Source: DUQW01 sp050953825
GTDB lineage: Bacteria; Bacillota_I; Bacilli_A; Acholeplasmatales; Acholeplasmataceae
Length of the DNA: 64,000 bases
Direction: 5' to 3'
NCBI GenBank assembly: GCA_050953825.1
Contig: JBMNNF010000010.1
Span: forward strand, 248,001-312,000
The notes beneath the pieces were generated by a model. That model saw nothing but the letters and a program-made list of their open reading frames with translations. It had not been told where the DNA came from and ran no database searches. How positions within the stretch are numbered: the stretch's first letter is position 1; each line of letters starts with the position of its first letter. Made by a program: the position numbers and the translations under genes. Below are positions 61,533-64,000 of the stretch, one piece after another.

Positions 61533-63356
61533 ATGAAATTAGATGAATGGACAAAAAGACAAAATCGAATCAGAAACTTCTCAATTATTGCCCACATTGA
61601 TCACGGTAAATCAACACTAGCCGATAGATTGCTAGAATACACCCAGACAGTTAGTGAACGTGATATGAAAAATCAAGTTCTAGATTCTATGGATTTAGAA
61701 CGAGAACGCGGGATTACTATCAAGTTAAATGCAGTAGAGGCAGTTTACAAGGCGGATGATGGCAATGAATATATTATGCACTTAATTGACACTCCAGGGC
61801 ACGTCGATTTTACTTATGAAGTTTCAAGATCATTAGCAGCTTGTGAAGGAGCTATTTTAGTCGTTGATGCCGTTCAAGGGATTCAAGCTCAAACATTAGC
61901 CAATGTTTATTTAGCACTTGATAACGAATTAGAAATTTTACCAGTGATTAATAAAATTGATTTACCAAGTGCCGATCCTGAAAGAGTGAAACATGAAATA
62001 GAAGATATTATTGGAATTGACACTTCGAATGTTGTCTTAGCTAGCGCTAAAGATGGAATTGGGATTAAAGATATTTTAGAGATGATTGTTCGTGATATTC
62101 CAGCTCCAAAAGGGGATGCAAACGCTCCGCTACAAGCGTTAGTTTTTGACTCGTTTTATGATCCATATCGTGGCGTAATTCCTTTAATTAGAGTCAAAAA
62201 CGGAACGATTAAGAAGGGCGATAAGATTAAGTTGATGGCTTCTAATCAATCATATGATGTAGTTGAGGTTGGTGTTTATTCGCCACATATGACTGAAAGA
62301 GAAATTCTTGGCCCTGGTTCTGTAGGATATGTCGTAGCGACGATTAAAGATATTTCCAATGTTAAAGTTGGAGATACGATTACTGATGCAAAAAATCCGG
62401 CCAAAGAACCACTACCAGGATATCGGAATTTAAATCCAGTAGTCTTTTGCGGATTATATCCAGTTGATAATGATGATTATATTAATCTAAAAGAAGCTTT
62501 AGAAAAGTTAAAATTAAATGACTCATCATTAGTCTATGAGCCTGAAACATCTCAAGCATTAGGCTTTGGCTTTAGATCTGGATTTTTAGGACTGTTACAT
62601 ATGGAAATAGTCCAAGAAAGAATTAGAAGAGAATTTGGGGTGGAACTGATAGCGACAGCACCATCAGTGATATACCACGTTTATTTAAATAACGGCGAAA
62701 TGATTAAAGTTGACAATCCATCATCGCTACCTGAACCACAATCAATTTTGCGAATTGAAGAACCAGTGGTCAAAGCCAATATTATGTCTCCTGAGACATA
62801 TGTGGGACCAATTATGGAAATTTGTCAGGGTAAGCGGGGTCAATTTGTGACAATGTCATATATTGATAAATCACGAGTCTCAATTGTTTATGAATTGCCA
62901 CTTTCAGAAATAGTTTATGATTTTTTTGATAGATTAAAGAGTGCTACTAAAGGATATGCATCATTTGATTATGAGTTAGCTGGATATAAGGAAGCTAAAC
63001 TTCAAAAGATGAATATTTTACTAAATGGTGAAGTAATTGACGCTTTAGCGGTAATTGTTCATCGCGATTTTGCCTACCGAAGAGGCAAACAAATTACCGA
63101 GAAAATGGCTGAAATAATTCCGCGGCAAATGTTTGAAATTCCAGTTCAAGCGTCTTTAGGATCTAAAATTATTGCAAGATCAACGATTAGAGCTTTAAGA
63201 AAAGACGTCTTGGCGAAATGTTATGGCGGGGACGTTTCAAGAAAGAAAAAGTTACTTCAAAAACAAAAAGAAGGAAAGAAAAAGATGAAAGCTATTGGCC
63301 GTGTTGAAGTTCCTCAAGAAGCTTTCTTAGCAATTCTTGCACATGGAGATGACTAA
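61533..63356 (+). CDS. lepA: Elongation factor 4 (LepA)
   Basis: LepA is a ribosome-associated GTPase. It starts MKLDEWTKRQNRIRNFSIIA, with G1 AHIDHGKSTLADRL, G3 DTPGHVDFTYEVSRS, G4 NKIDLPSADPE, and the LepA-specific C-terminal domain with GDVSRKKKLLQKQKEGKKK. At 607 residues it is standard. It is followed by hemW with overlapping stop and start (TAATG), a conserved lepA-hemW order. Confidence 0.97.
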   Translation: MKLDEWTKRQNRIRNFSIIAHIDHGKSTLADRLLEYTQTVSERDMKNQVLDSMDLERERGITIKLNAVEAVYKADDGNEYIMHLIDTPGHVDFTYEVSRSLAACEGAILVVDAVQGIQAQTLANVYLALDNELEILPVINKIDLPSADPERVKHEIEDIIGIDTSNVVLASAKDGIGIKDILEMIVRDIPAPKGDANAPLQALVFDSFYDPYRGVIPLIRVKNGTIKKGDKIKLMASNQSYDVVEVGVYSPHMTEREILGPGSVGYVVATIKDISNVKVGDTITDAKNPAKEPLPGYRNLNPVVFCGLYPVDNDDYINLKEALEKLKLNDSSLVYEPETSQALGFGFRSGFLGLLHMEIVQERIRREFGVELIATAPSVIYHVYLNNGEMIKVDNPSSLPEPQSILRIEEPVVKANIMSPETYVGPIMEICQGKRGQFVTMSYIDKSRVSIVYELPLSEIVYDFFDRLKSATKGYASFDYELAGYKEAKLQKMNILLNGEVIDALAVIVHRDFAYRRGKQITEKMAEIIPRQMFEIPVQASLGSKIIARSTIRALRKDVLAKCYGGDVSRKKKLLQKQKEGKKKMKAIGRVEVPQEAFLAILAHGDD

Positions 63357-64000
63357 TGTTAGGTCTATATATCCACATTCCGTTTTGCCATAATATTTGT
63401 CACTACTGTGACTTTGTTAAGGTTGGAGTGAAAAAGAAAGAATTAAGATTGCAATATCTTAATACTTTAATTAAAGAATTAAATAAGTATCAAAATCAAT
63501 TTAACAAAATTGATACGATTTATATAGGTGGTGGGACACCAAACACATTAACTAATGAAGAATTAATTATGTTGTTGGAGGCGCTAAAACCAATTAAACC
63601 AAAAGAATTCACAATTGAATTAAATCCAGAAAGCTATAGTGATGAACAAGGTGAAATCTTTAAAAAATATGGAATTAACCGAGTTTCAATCGGAGCTCAA
63701 ACGAGCAATCAAGGATTGCTTAAGTTTTTAAATCGAAAGCATAATAATTCGCAGGTAATCCATACAGTATCTAGCTTAAAGAAACTTGGAATTAAAAATA
63801 TCAACTTAGATTTAATATTTGCTATTCCCGGACAAACATTAGAGATGATTAATCAGGATTTAGATTTCTTTTTAAAATTAGAAATTCCGCATTTATCTTA
63901 TTACAATTTAATCTTAGAAGAAAATACATATTTCCATTATTTATATAATAGAAATGAGTTTTCAGAAGTCGATGATGATACTTCTCGAAAAATGTATGAA
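63356..64000 (+). CDS. hemW: HemW-like radical SAM protein (partial, cut by window end)
   Basis: The first 215 codons are present and the frame is open to the last base. It has the radical SAM motif IPFCHNICHYCDF (CxxxCxxC), TIYIGGGTPNTL, IELNPES and RVSIGAQT, typical of HemW, formerly called oxygen-independent coproporphyrinogen oxidase-like. HemW proteins are thought to handle haem insertion rather than porphyrin synthesis. The ATG overlaps the lepA stop. Confidence 0.93.
   Translation, partial: MLGLYIHIPFCHNICHYCDFVKVGVKKKELRLQYLNTLIKELNKYQNQFNKIDTIYIGGGTPNTLTNEELIMLLEALKPIKPKEFTIELNPESYSDEQGEIFKKYGINRVSIGAQTSNQGLLKFLNRKHNNSQVIHTVSSLKKLGIKNINLDLIFAIPGQTLEMINQDLDFFLKLEIPHLSYYNLILEENTYFHYLYNRNEFSEVDDDTSRKMYE

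Overview
This is an AT-rich chromosomal segment (by eye about 30-35% GC) from a low-GC Gram-positive bacterium, most likely a wall-less or wall-reduced Bacilli relative such as an Acholeplasma, Izemoplasma or Haloplasma-like lineage. The organism call is inference. It rests on composition, on Bacillus-type housekeeping genes (RNase J, MutS2, RNase HIII, RecU, DarA, bifunctional Rsh, type B RNase P RNA) and on an IS1634-type element best known from mycoplasmas. TGA is a stop codon here: ssb, thyA, dtd, lspA, the ecfT-like gene and pntAA all end in TGA at the expected C-terminus.

Layout. 0-13.4 kb: end of ileS, surE, three small or unknown genes, deoC, ssb, a peptidase, thyA-folA-plsC, a phosphatase, pyrimidine nucleoside phosphorylase, a TPP riboswitch with attenuator before an unusually long ThiT-like thiamine transporter, recU and RNase J. 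13.5-27.7 kb: a transporter island. It starts with a broken ZnuA-type metal-binding lipoprotein gene, followed by an ABC half-transporter pair, a MacB/LolD-like ATPase plus FtsX permease, a YgbA_NO-family protein, a second ABC pair, a complete ECF importer (S, T, double A) and a GNAT acetyltransferase. A 25-bp palindrome overlaps the promoter of its second half. 27.7-30.7 kb: three-gene transhydrogenase behind a cre-like palindrome. 30.7-44.6 kb: housekeeping genes (rarA, apt, rsh, dtd, hisS, aspS, dCMP deaminase, YlbL-like protease, lspA, rluD, rnhC, mutS2, trxA).

44.7-54 kb is the mobile zone. It has an IS1634-like element flanked by perfect 81-bp direct repeats that each carry a promoter, a small lipoprotein gene, truB-ribF-darA-rpsO, an IS91-like HUH transposase with a zinc-ribbon partner gene, a small membrane protein gene, short AGTAATTGCCC repeats and a decayed IS30 copy. 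54-64 kb: pnp, a peroxiredoxin, rnpB, a cation P-type ATPase behind a yybP-ykoY (Mn2+) riboswitch, a lipoprotein with two tandem FMN-binding-like repeats, lepA and the start of hemW.

The least ordinary parts are the transporter island with its palindromic operator, the ThiT fusion, the IS1634-like promoter duplication and the tandem-repeat lipoprotein. No phage, CRISPR array or recognisable defence system was seen.
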